This document shows, one piece after another, positions 7,702 to 16,106 of a stretch of 64,000 nt of DNA. Positions within the stretch are counted from its first letter, which is position 1, and every line of letters begins with the position of its first letter. Source of the stretch: an uncultured Bacilli bacterium (lineage in GTDB: Bacteria > Bacillota_I > Bacilli_A > RF39 > UBA660); contig CAKOOR010000002.1 of the NCBI GenBank assembly GCA_934098505.1, positions 62,001 through 126,000 on the forward strand, read 5' to 3'. Both the position numbers and the translations under genes were made by a program. The notes below the pieces were generated by a model. That model worked only from the letters and a program-made list of their open reading frames with translations, made no database searches and was not told the origin of the DNA.

Positions 7702-8472
7702 ATGGCTTACTATGATAGTGAAATAAATGTTATTAATGATTTTTGTGGATGCGATAATGGTGAAATTTATTTGTTTAATAGTAATAATGAAAAAATTTTA
7801 CAATGCGTTAGAAAATTAGAAGAATGGCATTGTTCATCATCTAAGTCTGATCCTCCACCAGACTTTTATAGTGATAAATATAAGTTGATGATGGAGGTTA
7901 TGAGAGTAGATGATCACGCTTATATTAATGCAAAAGGAAAAGTAATAAATCCTCATATAAAAAAGGAAAATGAAACTTATAAGGAAATACAAAAATTTGT
8001 GAAAGATAACAATATATCATTTTCAGGCAATATTTTTGTTAATACTGTAACAGATTTATCAACACAAGAAGATCATAGTTATGATAAATATTTATCTAAT
8101 TTTAAAAGAGTAATAGATAATCATAATTCAAGTTATGATTTATATAAAAACAATCATGTCAATTATAAATTAATTTATCTAATTTTAGATGAATCTTCTT
8201 CCTATATGGAAAAAGAAGGCTTTAATGTTAATGATGCATTAGTTGGTGATGTGATTCAAGCAAGTCTTCATTTGTTCTTCTTTGACAAAAGTTTTATTTC
8301 AATTTTGAAAAAATCAAAGGCAGATTACTATATATGGTTTGCACCATTTAAACATTTTAATTCTAAAGAAAAGGTAGAACTACCACAAGTAATAATATAT
8401 TCTAAAGAAGATTTGAAAAAGATAAAAATAATGGAGTATAATAATACCTCAATGCATAGTGTGGAAAAATAA
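7702..8472 (+). CDS. Unknown island protein, possible PD-(D/E)XK nuclease
   Basis: A 256-residue protein with AGGAG upstream of the ATG. I do not recognise a named family. The segment DPPPDFYSDKYKLMMEVMRV (residues 50-69) has the shape of a restriction-fold core, with Asp54 after a Pro-rich turn and Glu65 in a hydrophobic strand, as in PD-(D/E)XK nucleases, but the Lys of that motif is not evident. The rest is mixed charged helices and a final strand. It overlaps the start of a truncated P-loop ATPase gene by 14 bases, so the two probably formed a two-gene cassette. A nuclease-ATPase defence pair is a reasonable but unproven reading. Confidence 0.45.
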   Translation: MAYYDSEINVINDFCGCDNGEIYLFNSNNEKILQCVRKLEEWHCSSSKSDPPPDFYSDKYKLMMEVMRVDDHAYINAKGKVINPHIKKENETYKEIQKFVKDNNISFSGNIFVNTVTDLSTQEDHSYDKYLSNFKRVIDNHNSSYDLYKNNHVNYKLIYLILDESSSYMEKEGFNVNDALVGDVIQASLHLFFFDKSFISILKKSKADYYIWFAPFKHFNSKEKVELPQVIIYSKEDLKKIKIMEYNNTSMHSVEK

Positions 8473-8731
8473 TATAACTAATAAAAGTTTTATTTTTATC
8501 TATGGGAAAAATGGATCTGGTAAAACAACATTTTCTAAAAACGATTGTTTTGACTCTGAATTTGTTTTTAATGTTGATTATGTAAATAAAAATATTAAAA
8601 TTTTGAATAAAGATAATTGCAAAGTGGTTCCAAATGAAAATAGTAAACAGGCGATTTTATGTAATGGTTGTAAAAATGAGTTAAAAAATGAATATTACAA
8701 AAGAAGTAAATATGGTATGGAGTATTGCTAA
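8459..8731 (+). pseudogene. P-loop ATPase, N-terminal stub
   Basis: Starting at a GTG that overlaps the previous gene, the 90-residue frame has a clear Walker A motif, GKNGSGKTTF (about residues 16-25), followed by about 60 residues and a stop. ATPases with this opening are normally several hundred residues long, and no Walker B is seen. The end of the frame runs into an HsdM-like fragment at about 8700, so a deletion probably fused two genes. It is likely a relic of an AAA-type defence ATPase. Confidence 0.55.
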
Positions 8732-8935
8732 TAAACTTAGAGGAGTTTATAAAAGCGATAAATACAAAGATGTAATCATATCAATGGTAATAATACGTCG
8801 TTTTGAATGTACTTTAGCAAAAACTAAGAATAAAGTGTTAGAAGCATCTGTAAGAAAGATAATACAAATGCATTTCTAGATGCATTAAAAAAGTATTATG
8901 ATTATTCTTTAGAATTTGTTGATACAAATGAATGA
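8688..8935 (+). pseudogene. Type I restriction HsdM, N-terminal stub
   Basis: The segment MVWSIANKLRGVYKSDKYKD, followed by VIISMVIIRRFECTLAKTKN, is the opening of the HsdM_N domain of type I modification methyltransferases. A frameshift near 8865 joins it to FLDALKKYYDYSLEF and a TGA at 8933-8935, with a terminator right after. The methyltransferase core and the HsdS and HsdR genes are absent, so this is a remnant of about 75 residues. It shows that a type I system once occupied this spot. Confidence 0.7.
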
Positions 8936-8943
8936 TAAATATA

Positions 8944-8970
8944 AAGCTTAGAGTAATTCTAGGCTTTTTT
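8944..8970 (+). terminator. Terminator after the HsdM stub
   Basis: AAGCTTAGA (8944-8952) pairs with TCTAGGCTT (8958-8966), nine pairs with one G-U, followed by a T-run to 8970. Confidence 0.75.
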
Positions 8971-9003
8971 AGTGTATAATAGATACTTAAAAGAGGTGAA
9001 ATT

Positions 9004-9861
9004 ATGGCTAATACAAGTTTGTTTATTAAGAAGATGAATGATTACAAGAAATGTATGAAATTATTAAATTGCGCTAACTATGTCTTTAATGACGAAATTG
9101 ATTGTTTTGAATTTAAAAAGATAAGTAAATATACAAAGTCAAAGCCAATATATGAAAAGGTGAAAGCAGATTTTAAATTGGTAAATGAGTTAATTGATAG
9201 ACAAGATCTATTAAATGCTGCTACAGTGTTAAGAACATTGTATGAAAATATTATTTATATAATTGCAACTTCATATAACAAAGAAATCAAAACTACTTTA
9301 GATACATCACCAGGAGAATTACGTAAAGTATTAGTAGAAAATTGCAGTTCAATATTTACAGATTATTTTGAACCAGAAGATTTCAATAATATATATAAAT
9401 ACCTTTGTAAATTTATTCATCCTTGTAGTTTAAAAGAGCTTGTATCATACATGAATAAAACAATTAAGTATAAAAACTATTTGTTAGAAAACCTAAAATA
9501 TATGGTGTTGGTAATAGAATATATGTATTTAAACTTTCTAAATAAAAAAATAAGTAATGAAGAAAGTAAGTTTGATCTGAATTTTATATATTTATGCACA
9601 TATGTAAATTTAATGAATGTTGCTTACTATATTAATGATGTAAAAGATAGCAAAAGTTTTATTAAAAGATATTTCTATTATGATACAAATAATAAATACA
9701 TAATCGAAAATCAAGAAAAGATAAAAGTAGTATACGAAAAATTAATAGATAAAAAAGGCTCAGTTGAAGAAGAGATAAAAAAATTAACTAAAACATTAGA
9801 TTGTCAAATAAACGAAAGTAAATATAAGGCGACAATAGTAGAAATATTAGGTGGTAAATAA
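9004..9861 (+). CDS. Unknown all-helical protein, HEPN-like pattern
   Basis: A 285-residue, strongly helical protein with AGAGGTGA before its ATG. I do not assign a named family. Residues about 75-85 (NAATVLRTLYENIIYII) and a later YKYLCKFIHPCS (about 136-147) recall the R...E and terminal His helix pairing of HEPN-type proteins such as DUF5677 members, which are often RNases or their degenerate relatives. The gene stands alone with its own leader, after the HsdM stub and before the right edge of the island. A role in phage defence is suggested only by location. No lesions are seen, so it may be active. Confidence 0.45.
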   Translation: MANTSLFIKKMNDYKKCMKLLNCANYVFNDEIDCFEFKKISKYTKSKPIYEKVKADFKLVNELIDRQDLLNAATVLRTLYENIIYIIATSYNKEIKTTLDTSPGELRKVLVENCSSIFTDYFEPEDFNNIYKYLCKFIHPCSLKELVSYMNKTIKYKNYLLENLKYMVLVIEYMYLNFLNKKISNEESKFDLNFIYLCTYVNLMNVAYYINDVKDSKSFIKRYFYYDTNNKYIIENQEKIKVVYEKLIDKKGSVEEEIKKLTKTLDCQINESKYKATIVEILGGK

Positions 9862-9990
9862 CTAATATGTAATGGTCGTTTTTGGGAACAAATGGCGAAC
9901 AACTGCATAGAGCAGGATAGGTAAAATAAGGGTATTTACGAGAAATATAGCAAGTGATAAATCAATAATAATGAAAAATATGACAAAAAA
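9862..9990. other. Right edge of the island, no gene seen
   Basis: About 130 bases between the helical protein and the hydrolase remnant. No open frame, terminator or clear attachment-site repeat matching the left junction (3542-3573) was found. The island end is expected here, near 9990. Confidence 0.35.
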
Positions 9991-10204
9991 TCAAGGTATA
10001 ATTTTTTCCTCAGTAGTAATTAAATCGGCATGTTCATATTGATTAACACGCTTACTTATAATTTCTAAGCATTTTTGATGAGCAAATATTTTTAGCTTAT
10101 GATGATTTTTCATAGCAATATTTTCTAGCATTCTGACAATTTTGGCAGTTGCAAAAAACAAGAGGATAGCCTATGGCTGCGGTTCCTAAAAAAGTTATTT
10201 TCAC
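9991..10204 (-). pseudogene. Metallo-beta-lactamase hydrolase, N-terminal remnant
   Basis: Starting at a GTG (10202-10204) with AGAGGTGAG upstream, the frame reads VKITFLGTAAIGYPLVFCNC, the first strand of PhnP-type metallo-beta-lactamase hydrolases with their CxC-rich turn. It stops after about 35 codons. A second frame then reads KLKIFAHQKCLEIISKRVNQ and TTEEKIIP before a stop at 9991-9993, resembling the middle of the same family. The HxHxDH segment between them is deleted. The continuation in sequence order is the C-terminal fragment at 3098-3558 on the same strand, about 6.4 kb away, which suggests the intervening DNA was inserted. Confidence 0.6.
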
Positions 10205-10220
10205 AGTATTCTCACCTCTA

Positions 10221-10451
10221 TTAATTTTCTATTACTTTACCATCAAGATTACAAATATAACAATTAGGTAATAATCTTTTTATCTCATTTAATACATTTT
10301 GATCTTTTTCATAAGTTTTACCAACTAAAATGCCTTCAATTAAGTTACTTGGTATACCAAAAAGCACTGCACTTTCTCTATTAGTAAAAAAATTATCTTT
10401 TTTAGCTCTATCCTTGATAAATTTTTCATAATAATTTGGATTTACAAAATC
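10221..10451 (-). pseudogene. Unknown gene truncated by the insertion sequence
   Basis: An open frame enters from the insertion-sequence end at 10451 and reads NPNYYEKFIKDRAKKDNFF, then a region with LFGIPSNLIEGILVGKTYE and CYICNLDGKVIEN, ending in TAA at 10221. This is about 75 residues of C-terminus; the 5' part is gone. It ends 16 bases before the hydrolase remnant, with the ribosome site of the latter overlapping its end, so both belonged to one operon. The family is not recognised. Confidence 0.5.
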
Positions 10452-10475
10452 GGTTCAATAAAATCTAGTGTGAAG
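10452..10475. repeat. Left terminal inverted repeat of the IS
   Basis: 24 bases, starting GGTTCAATAAAATC and ending GTGTGAAG; exact reverse complement of 12004-12027. Confidence 0.95.
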
Positions 10476-10605
10476 GAAAAATCTGCAAGATGCCTTATAA
10501 CATAAGGGATTTACAGATTTTTAACATGTTTTTTTGATATGATTTTTTTAGTTATTTTTTGTCCGTTTTTAATATTATTAAAATTTTGATAATCGAGTAA
10601 AAAAT

Positions 10606-11934
10606 TTATTTCTTATTTTTAATGTTGGAGATATTTTTGTTTCTTGTTGAACCACTTAGTATGCCTGTAAATGAATACAATATTCTTCCTCTTAGAAATT
10701 TAAAATCTTTATATCCAAATCCCACTCTTTTTAATACCTTGATTTTGTTATTGGGCCCTTCGGTATAACCATTACTATATCTTTTATCTATAAAAGAATT
10801 TAATATGTATTCTTTCCATCTTGATATAGTTTTTGAAGCTTCTATAAATTCTGGAATGTTTTTTTCTATACAATTATTTATCCATCTATCTATTTGTTTT
10901 TCAACATTCATTTGTTTATCATGATGAATAATATCTAAAAATTCTTCCTTTAAATAATATCCCTCTCTTAAATCTGATGATATTGTTAATATTTCATTAA
11001 ATATCTCCGAAGGTAACATATCTATCATATGACCATTTTTGTATCTCCTAGTATATACCCACTAATCTATATCATTACCATATTTTCTTAATAAACTAAC
11101 ATTCTTTTTATTTTTTAATAATTTATATTTTCGACTTTTTTCATTATATTCCTTCTGTTGTCTTATTCTTATTCCATCTAGTGCATCCATTATATAAGTG
11201 ATATAATGAAATCGGTCAACGACATATTTTGCCTTTGGAAACATAATTTGCGTGACCAGCAAATACGGTTCGTACATATCTGATATTACGAACTCTACCG
11301 AATGCCTATTTTTACAATATGTAAAGTATTGAATTAGGTATTCTTTTTTTCTATTTGGCAATATATCTAATACTTTCTTATGTATTGGATCATTTAATAC
11401 AAATGCATACTTTCCATCTCTTGTATCGGCCTTAAATTCATCAAATGATATCACCCTTGGTAAATTAATTACACGTTCTGGGATACCAGAAATTATATCT
11501 AACATTTCATTTTCTACAAACGTTATGGATACTCTGTTCTTCTTGGCGATATATTTAAATGATAAGTTGTAATTCATTAAATCTTTTCTTATTTGAATTT
11601 TCACTTTATTTGAATTTTCACTTTATTTGAAATATTACCTTTATCAACATTTATGTTTAATTTTTCTGTAAATATCTTATTGCAATTATAACAATGATAT
11701 CTTTTTTTACAAATAATTAAATCTACTTTTGAACCACAACTATCTAAATAAACACTTCTTATAGGCTTTAATTTATCATGTACTGAACTTGTAAATTTAT
11801 TACAGACAGGACACCTTACTTTCTTTTTCCTATTCTCAATAGTAATCTCTATTAATCCATTATTATTTTGATTAACTTTAGTTATTTTAACCTACTTACT
11901 ATTTAATCCTATTAGCAAATAATAATCTTTCATC
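10606..11934 (-). pseudogene. ISL3-family transposase, three lesions
   Basis: The start at 11934 gives MKDYYLLIGLNSK, and the N-terminal zinc-ribbon follows (CPVCNK at its first pair and CHCYNCNK-like Cys at its second). The central region contains the DDE-type strands SFDEFKADTRDGKYAFVLND and PKAKYVVDRFHYI, and the C-terminal part includes YSNGYTEGPNNKIKVLKR with the catalytic Glu. Lesions are an in-frame TAG after codon 13, a 17-bp tandem duplication (11589-11605 and 11606-11622) that shifts the frame, and an in-frame TAG at 11062-11064. Restored, it would be about 440 residues, normal for ISL3. Confidence 0.85.
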
Positions 11935-12003
11935 TATATTCACCTTCCTATTATTATTTACTACATATTACCACATAAAAAGAGATGAAATTTTATCATC
12001 TCT

Positions 12004-12027
12004 CTTCACACTAGATTTTATTGAACC
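12004..12027. repeat. Right terminal inverted repeat of the IS
   Basis: 24 bases, starting CTTCACACTAGATT and ending TTGAACC; exact reverse complement of 10452-10475. Confidence 0.95.
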
Positions 12028-12078
12028 AAAAAAAACTTTAAAACGATATTCATTAAGTTAAAACATCATTTTAAAGTT
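12028..12078 (-). terminator. Terminator of the abi-htrA operon
   Basis: Read on the minus strand, AACTTTAAAA (12078-12069) and TTTTAAAGTT (12043-12034) form a perfect 10-bp stem with a 25-base loop, followed by a T-run reaching the IS end. Confidence 0.65.
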
Positions 12079-12095
12079 ATTTAATTAATAGTTAA

Positions 12096-13211
12096 TTATT
12101 TTTTTAGAGTTATCTTTAATTCTTTTTCAAAGCCATTACGGTTTACTTTAATTGTTACAGTATCGCCAACATTATGACGATATAATTCGTATTTTAATTC
12201 AGCGGAACTTGATACTTTAACGTTGTCAAATTCTAAAATGATATCCTTTGATTTTAAGCCAGCAGCATCAGCAGAGGAACCACTTTCTACTTCCATAACC
12301 ATTACACCACTAGTAACATTATCAGGTATATTCATACGATAATAAGATTCAGCTACCGATAATTCTATCATACTAATGCCAAGTCTTGGTCTTGTAATGT
12401 CTTCACCATTTATAATTTTATTAGCAAATGAGATAGCATCTTCAATTGGAATAGCAAAGCCCATTCCTTCAACGCCACTTGATACTAATTTCATGTTAGT
12501 TACACCAATAACTTGACCATTACTATTGCATAAAGGTCCACCTGAGTTACCACTGTTGATAGCAGCATCAGTTTGTAAAACACGCATAATATAATCGCTA
12601 GAGCTACTATTAGTAGTAGAAACAGCAACCATTCTATCTTTACCAGAAAGAATACCTCTTGTGACAGTCCATGAATAAGTGGAACTGTCTAAAGGAGCCC
12701 CTACAGCAAAGGTTGTATCACCAACACGGCAATCAGTACTTGAACCAATTTCAGCAACTGTCATATCTTTAGATGATGTAAATGATAAAACGGCAATATC
12801 GGCATACTTATCGCCACCAACTACTTCAACCTCAGTATTAGAATCATCAGTAAATACTACTTTTACTTTAGAAGAATTTTCAATTACATGATAGTTAGTC
12901 ATTACGTAATATTTGTTATTATCTTTTTTAAAAATAAAACCGGTTCCTGTAGCTTGAAGTTTATTACTACGATAATTTTCAACTACAACCACTGAATTAT
13001 AGACTTTTTCTACTGCATCAGCAATGCCATTTTCATTAACAGTAACTTCTTTTTCTAATTTATTAACTACGGTTGTACTAGGATTTATTTTTATCACTCC
13101 GTACATGCCAGCAGCGCCAACACAGACCAAAATGATAGCAAGTAATATTTTATTCCAAATATTGCTTGTGTTACCTACTACCTTGGCATTAACAACTCTT
13201 TGATCATTCAT
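12096..13211 (-). CDS. htrA: HtrA/DegP-type serine protease, membrane-anchored
   Basis: A surface quality-control protease that degrades misfolded exported proteins. The 371-residue product has a short cytoplasmic N-terminus, one membrane helix (about 20-40), a trypsin-like domain with the triad His108 (MTNYHVIE), Asp138 (YADIAVL) and Ser223 (INSGNSGGPL), and one C-terminal PDZ domain (about 275-371). Length and order match Bacillota HtrA/YyxA. Its ATG overlaps the stop of the upstream abi gene as TAATG, indicating translational coupling, which is an unusual partner; in Bacilli htrA more often follows a beta-lactamase-fold gene near walK. A terminator follows at 12078-12028. Confidence 0.93.
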   Translation of the reverse strand: MNDQRVVNAKVVGNTSNIWNKILLAIILVCVGAAGMYGVIKINPSTTVVNKLEKEVTVNENGIADAVEKVYNSVVVVENYRSNKLQATGTGFIFKKDNNKYYVMTNYHVIENSSKVKVVFTDDSNTEVEVVGGDKYADIAVLSFTSSKDMTVAEIGSSTDCRVGDTTFAVGAPLDSSTYSWTVTRGILSGKDRMVAVSTTNSSSSDYIMRVLQTDAAINSGNSGGPLCNSNGQVIGVTNMKLVSSGVEGMGFAIPIEDAISFANKIINGEDITRPRLGISMIELSVAESYYRMNIPDNVTSGVMVMEVESGSSADAAGLKSKDIILEFDNVKVSSSAELKYELYRHNVGDTVTIKVNRNGFEKELKITLKK

Positions 13212-14152
13212 TATATATCCATCCTTACTATTTCTTTATAATTTTTGGGAAAACCAATAGCATCCATTACCTTATCAATACTGATATGTTGTAATTTTCC
13301 CTCTAATATGTCTAGTTCATAAGATATCTCATTTACTAACATTCTAAAATCTTCATTTCTTAGTATTTGCCTTAAAATAATAATTAATGCAAATAAATCA
13401 TCTTTTCCATAAATATATTCCCCATTCATCTTTGGAATATTTAAGTAATAATGATATTTATTATCTTCAATTACTCTTTGGGAACGATGATCAAATAAAA
13501 TATCTTCATGAGCACACAAATTACGATAATTAGACATTATTGGAAAGTATTGACACAAATCTTCAGGATTTAAGTTATAAATAGCAGCAATATCTTTTTG
13601 GTCTTCGGGCTTTAAAATACTAAATAATTCGGAAATAATGCCAAAAGATAATACTTTAACTACAATCCATAATGGTACATAGCCATAATTCATCATATAG
13701 TGTTGCGTTGCGGCATGCTGTCCCCCGTTAACTCTAATCTGACGTTGCATTTTTTTCAATAAATCATTTACCTGCTTTTTCTTTGAGGCATCCGTATTAA
13801 AGTTTTTAGGATTTAAATAATGTTTTTCTTTAATACCATATTTTTTAGATAATTGATAAGATATAATACTTTTAGCATTGTTTTCTACTATTAAGATGTT
13901 TTTAAATATTATGTTACGTATTTGTCTATCAAAATTAAACATTGCATATAGTTCACGGAAATTTGTACCATTAATAAAAGTTCGATCTCTTTCACTTTTT
14001 ATGAAGAGATGACGATATCCCATAAGAAAGAAATAATTTTCACGTAGGAGGATGTCTTTTGCATAATCTATATCGTCTATTACTAGACCTTTTTCCTTTA
14101 GAATATCGATTTGTTCATCAATTGTTTTAAATGTCTTTTGTCTGGACGCCAT
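13211..14152 (-). CDS. Abi_2-family protein (AbiD/AbiF-like)
   Basis: Abi_2 proteins abort phage infection in lactococci and carry a HEPN RNase fold. This one shows the family's LLRENYFFLMGYRHLF opening (about residues 35-50), FDRQIRNIIFKNILIVENN (about 74-92) and the HEPN active-site pattern R-x4-H in SNYRNLCAHED (Arg210, His215). The ATG at 14152 is chosen, with AGGTGA 6-7 bases upstream; a GTG at 14161 is the alternative. It gives 313 residues, the usual length. Its stop overlaps the start of htrA (TAATG). The active-site residues are intact, so it may be a working toxin-like RNase. The link with HtrA is notable. Confidence 0.85.
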   Translation of the reverse strand: MASRQKTFKTIDEQIDILKEKGLVIDDIDYAKDILLRENYFFLMGYRHLFIKSERDRTFINGTNFRELYAMFNFDRQIRNIIFKNILIVENNAKSIISYQLSKKYGIKEKHYLNPKNFNTDASKKKQVNDLLKKMQRQIRVNGGQHAATQHYMMNYGYVPLWIVVKVLSFGIISELFSILKPEDQKDIAAIYNLNPEDLCQYFPIMSNYRNLCAHEDILFDHRSQRVIEDNKYHYYLNIPKMNGEYIYGKDDLFALIIILRQILRNEDFRMLVNEISYELDILEGKLQHISIDKVMDAIGFPKNYKEIVRMDI

Positions 14153-14239
14153 ACAATTCACCTATTATTAAATTATATCACACCTGACAGTCAAATGATA
14201 TCTAAATTAAGTGGTATTTTTGTAATTAATTTGTGAAGT

Positions 14240-14869
14240 TTAAGTGAAATAAAGAATTAATCCTTCAGTTAAACTTTGAGCAATGGCTTTTTGATAGGCT
14301 GGTGTAATTAATTTTTCTCTTTCTTTTTTATTGGAGATAAAGCCACATTCAACAAGGACTCCGGGTATTTTTAGATGTTTATACATATAAATGTTAGGCA
14401 TTGGTTTAATACTCCTGGGATAACTTATTTTATTAAATTGTGCTTGGAGGTCTTCGGCTAGTTTTTTATTATCTTTACCATAGTAAAATATTTGACCTCC
14501 ATAGTAAGAGGAATTTTCTAAGTAATTAATATGAATCGATAGATAAATATTGGCATTAGAATTATTAATTAAATCAATTCGGTTATCGAAATCACTTTTT
14601 TTCCTTCTTCTAGCATTAGGGCTCGCTAAATCATAATCACCTTCCCTGGTTAAAATGACGCTGGCACCATTTTTAGAAAGTTCACTCTCTAATTCTAGAC
14701 CTATGGCTAGATTGAGGTCTTTTTCTAAAATGTTTTGATAACTAGTTCCCGGGTCATCGCCGCCATGCCCGATATCTAAAATTATAGTTTTTCCAGTTAA
14801 AGGCAGGGATGCTCTTACACAAGTTAAGGATAATAAAAAACATAAACTTAATATTAAAAACTTTTTCAT
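14240..14869 (-). CDS. cwlD: N-acetylmuramoyl-L-alanine amidase, CwlD type
   Basis: A zinc amidase that removes peptide side chains from peptidoglycan; CwlD with PdaA makes the muramic-lactam of the spore cortex needed for germination. The 209 residues include a signal peptide (1-20) and one Amidase_3 domain. The zinc ligands are visible: His35 in LDIGHGG, Glu49 in ILEKDLN and His113 in SIHINYL; catalytic Glu174 lies in VECGFISN. There are no SH3 or peptidoglycan-binding repeats, as in CwlD. No strong ribosome site precedes the ATG. The other sporulation genes in this window support the CwlD assignment, but a general amidase cannot be excluded. Confidence 0.8.
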   Translation of the reverse strand: MKKFLILSLCFLLSLTCVRASLPLTGKTIILDIGHGGDDPGTSYQNILEKDLNLAIGLELESELSKNGASVILTREGDYDLASPNARRRKKSDFDNRIDLINNSNANIYLSIHINYLENSSYYGGQIFYYGKDNKKLAEDLQAQFNKISYPRSIKPMPNIYMYKHLKIPGVLVECGFISNKKEREKLITPAYQKAIAQSLTEGLILYFT

Positions 14870-14908
14870 ATTAAAATTTATGTTTAAAATTATTTTATTA
14901 TTAATTAA

Positions 14909-15511
14909 TTATTCAACATTGGCGATACTTAATAATTCTTTATTATCATTAAATACTAATCTAAAAGTTTGGCAGTAATTCCATTTGCCATCAAAAAACA
15001 CTTTGTTATTAAACTTATAATTACCAGTAAAATTAACATCGCACCATAAAGTAAGTAGGGAGGCAAGGGCTGTAGAATGACCGACTATTAAGATTTTTTT
15101 ATTTTGATAATTATTTAAAATTTTATCAAATGCTTCTTTTTCTCTTTGAATCAACATATTTAGTGACTCGCCATTAGGCATACGATAATCAAAATCAGCA
15201 TATTGTTTATTTCCAAAGCCTTTTGGTAATTCGTCCCAACTTTCAATTCCAAATTTTCTTTCGCCAAATGATTCAATAATATTTATTTGTCCAGTTGTAA
15301 AATATTTTGCTGTGGCAATGGTTCTAACATAATTTGACGAAAAAACGGCATCAAAATTTTGCATTTCTTTAATTTGTGATTTTTTATAAGCAAGTTTCTC
15401 ACCATTTATACTCAATATCATTTTCTCATTTTTTAACTGTAATGAATCATTATTCTCGACATTATTTACTTTTAAAGTTTCAGAATGTCTTAATAAATAT
15501 ACTTCTGTCAT
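14909..15511 (-). CDS. Histidine phosphatase family protein
   Basis: A 200-residue member of the phosphoglycerate-mutase-like superfamily, which transfers or removes phosphate through a phospho-histidine. The N-terminus has LLRHSET with the catalytic Arg8-His9, where Ser replaces the usual Gly. The second His lies in VGHSTALASLL (about residue 144), and YVRTIATAKYF matches the family's phosphate-pocket helix. AGAGGT precedes the ATG. The substrate cannot be told from sequence; cofactor-independent sugar phosphatases and small-molecule phosphatases share this pattern. It is a single gene upstream of a convergent-free gap and has no obvious partner. Confidence 0.8.
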   Translation of the reverse strand: MTEVYLLRHSETLKVNNVENNDSLQLKNEKMILSINGEKLAYKKSQIKEMQNFDAVFSSNYVRTIATAKYFTTGQINIIESFGERKFGIESWDELPKGFGNKQYADFDYRMPNGESLNMLIQREKEAFDKILNNYQNKKILIVGHSTALASLLTLWCDVNFTGNYKFNNKVFFDGKWNYCQTFRLVFNDNKELLSIANVE

Positions 15512-15623
15512 TAGTTACCTCTTTTCTATTTCTAAGAAAATAATATCACAAATAATTCCATAAAAACACACATTATTATATTCTCGTTAGATAAGCCATT
15601 CTTTTCTAACTATTTTAAGTAGC

Positions 15624-15655
15624 AAAAAACCCCATAAACACTTAAGTCTATGAGG
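15624..15655 (-). terminator. Terminator of rplM-rpsI
   Basis: On the minus strand CCTCATA (15655-15649) and TATGGGG (15636-15630) pair, with one G-T, and six T follow. Confidence 0.75.
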
Positions 15656-15673
15656 AATGAAACTATTAATATA

Positions 15674-16093
15674 TTATCTCTTAGAGAATTGTGGAGCACG
15701 ACGTGCTTTTTTAAGTCCGTATTTCTTACGTTCTTTAACTCTTGGATCTCTTGTAACAAAACCAGCTTTTTTAAGAACTTTACGATATGAGTCTTCTCTT
15801 GTTTGATCAGCGTTAGCATCAAATTCAATTAAAGCTCTTGTAATAGCATGACGAATAGCGCCAGCTTGTCCTGAGAAGCCACCACCTTTAACTGTTACTT
15901 CGATATCGAATTTTTCTTCGTTATCAGTAGCAACAAGTGGTTGTTTAATATCCATAACTAAAGTTGCATAAGGCATATATTCATCAACAGCTACACCATT
16001 AACAACGATTTTACCTTTACCTAATGTTAATCTTGCTTGAGCACTAGATCTTTTTCTACGACCAGTACCAGTCCATACTTTTTTATCTGTCAT
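15674..16093 (-). CDS. rpsI: 30S ribosomal protein S9
   Basis: Ribosomal protein of the small subunit head; its C-terminal tail reaches the P-site tRNA. The 139-residue product begins with the bacterial S9 pattern GTGRRKRSSAQARL and contains VKGGGFSGQAGAIRHAITRAL (about 66-86), and it ends in the diagnostic tail AR-RAPQFSKR with the terminal SKR. AGGAGGT lies upstream. It follows rplM by 13 bases in the conserved L13-S9 operon and ends at a terminator. Full length. Confidence 0.98.
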   Translation of the reverse strand: MTDKKVWTGTGRRKRSSAQARLTLGKGKIVVNGVAVDEYMPYATLVMDIKQPLVATDNEEKFDIEVTVKGGGFSGQAGAIRHAITRALIEFDANADQTREDSYRKVLKKAGFVTRDPRVKERKKYGLKKARRAPQFSKR

Positions 16094-16106
16094 TCTATAT
16101 TACCTC

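Larger units (their letters stand above)
10452..12027 (-). mobile_element. ISL3-like insertion sequence, 1576 bp
   Basis: The element is bounded by perfect 24-bp inverted repeats beginning GGTTCAATAAAATC. It holds one transposase gene on the minus strand with an N-terminal zinc-ribbon and a C-terminal DDE-type region as in ISL3-family enzymes. No convincing 8-bp target duplication flanks it (left ACAAAATC, right AAAAAAAC). It landed just after the T-run of the htrA terminator and removed the 5' part of the gene at 10221. The transposase is broken in three places, so the copy cannot move by itself. Confidence 0.85.

Noticed and set aside
10606..11934. Two in-frame TAG codons in the transposase as evidence of amber recoding
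   Set aside because: TAG ends intact genes (gyrB, the XRE gene), RF1 is present, and the same frame has a 17-bp duplication.
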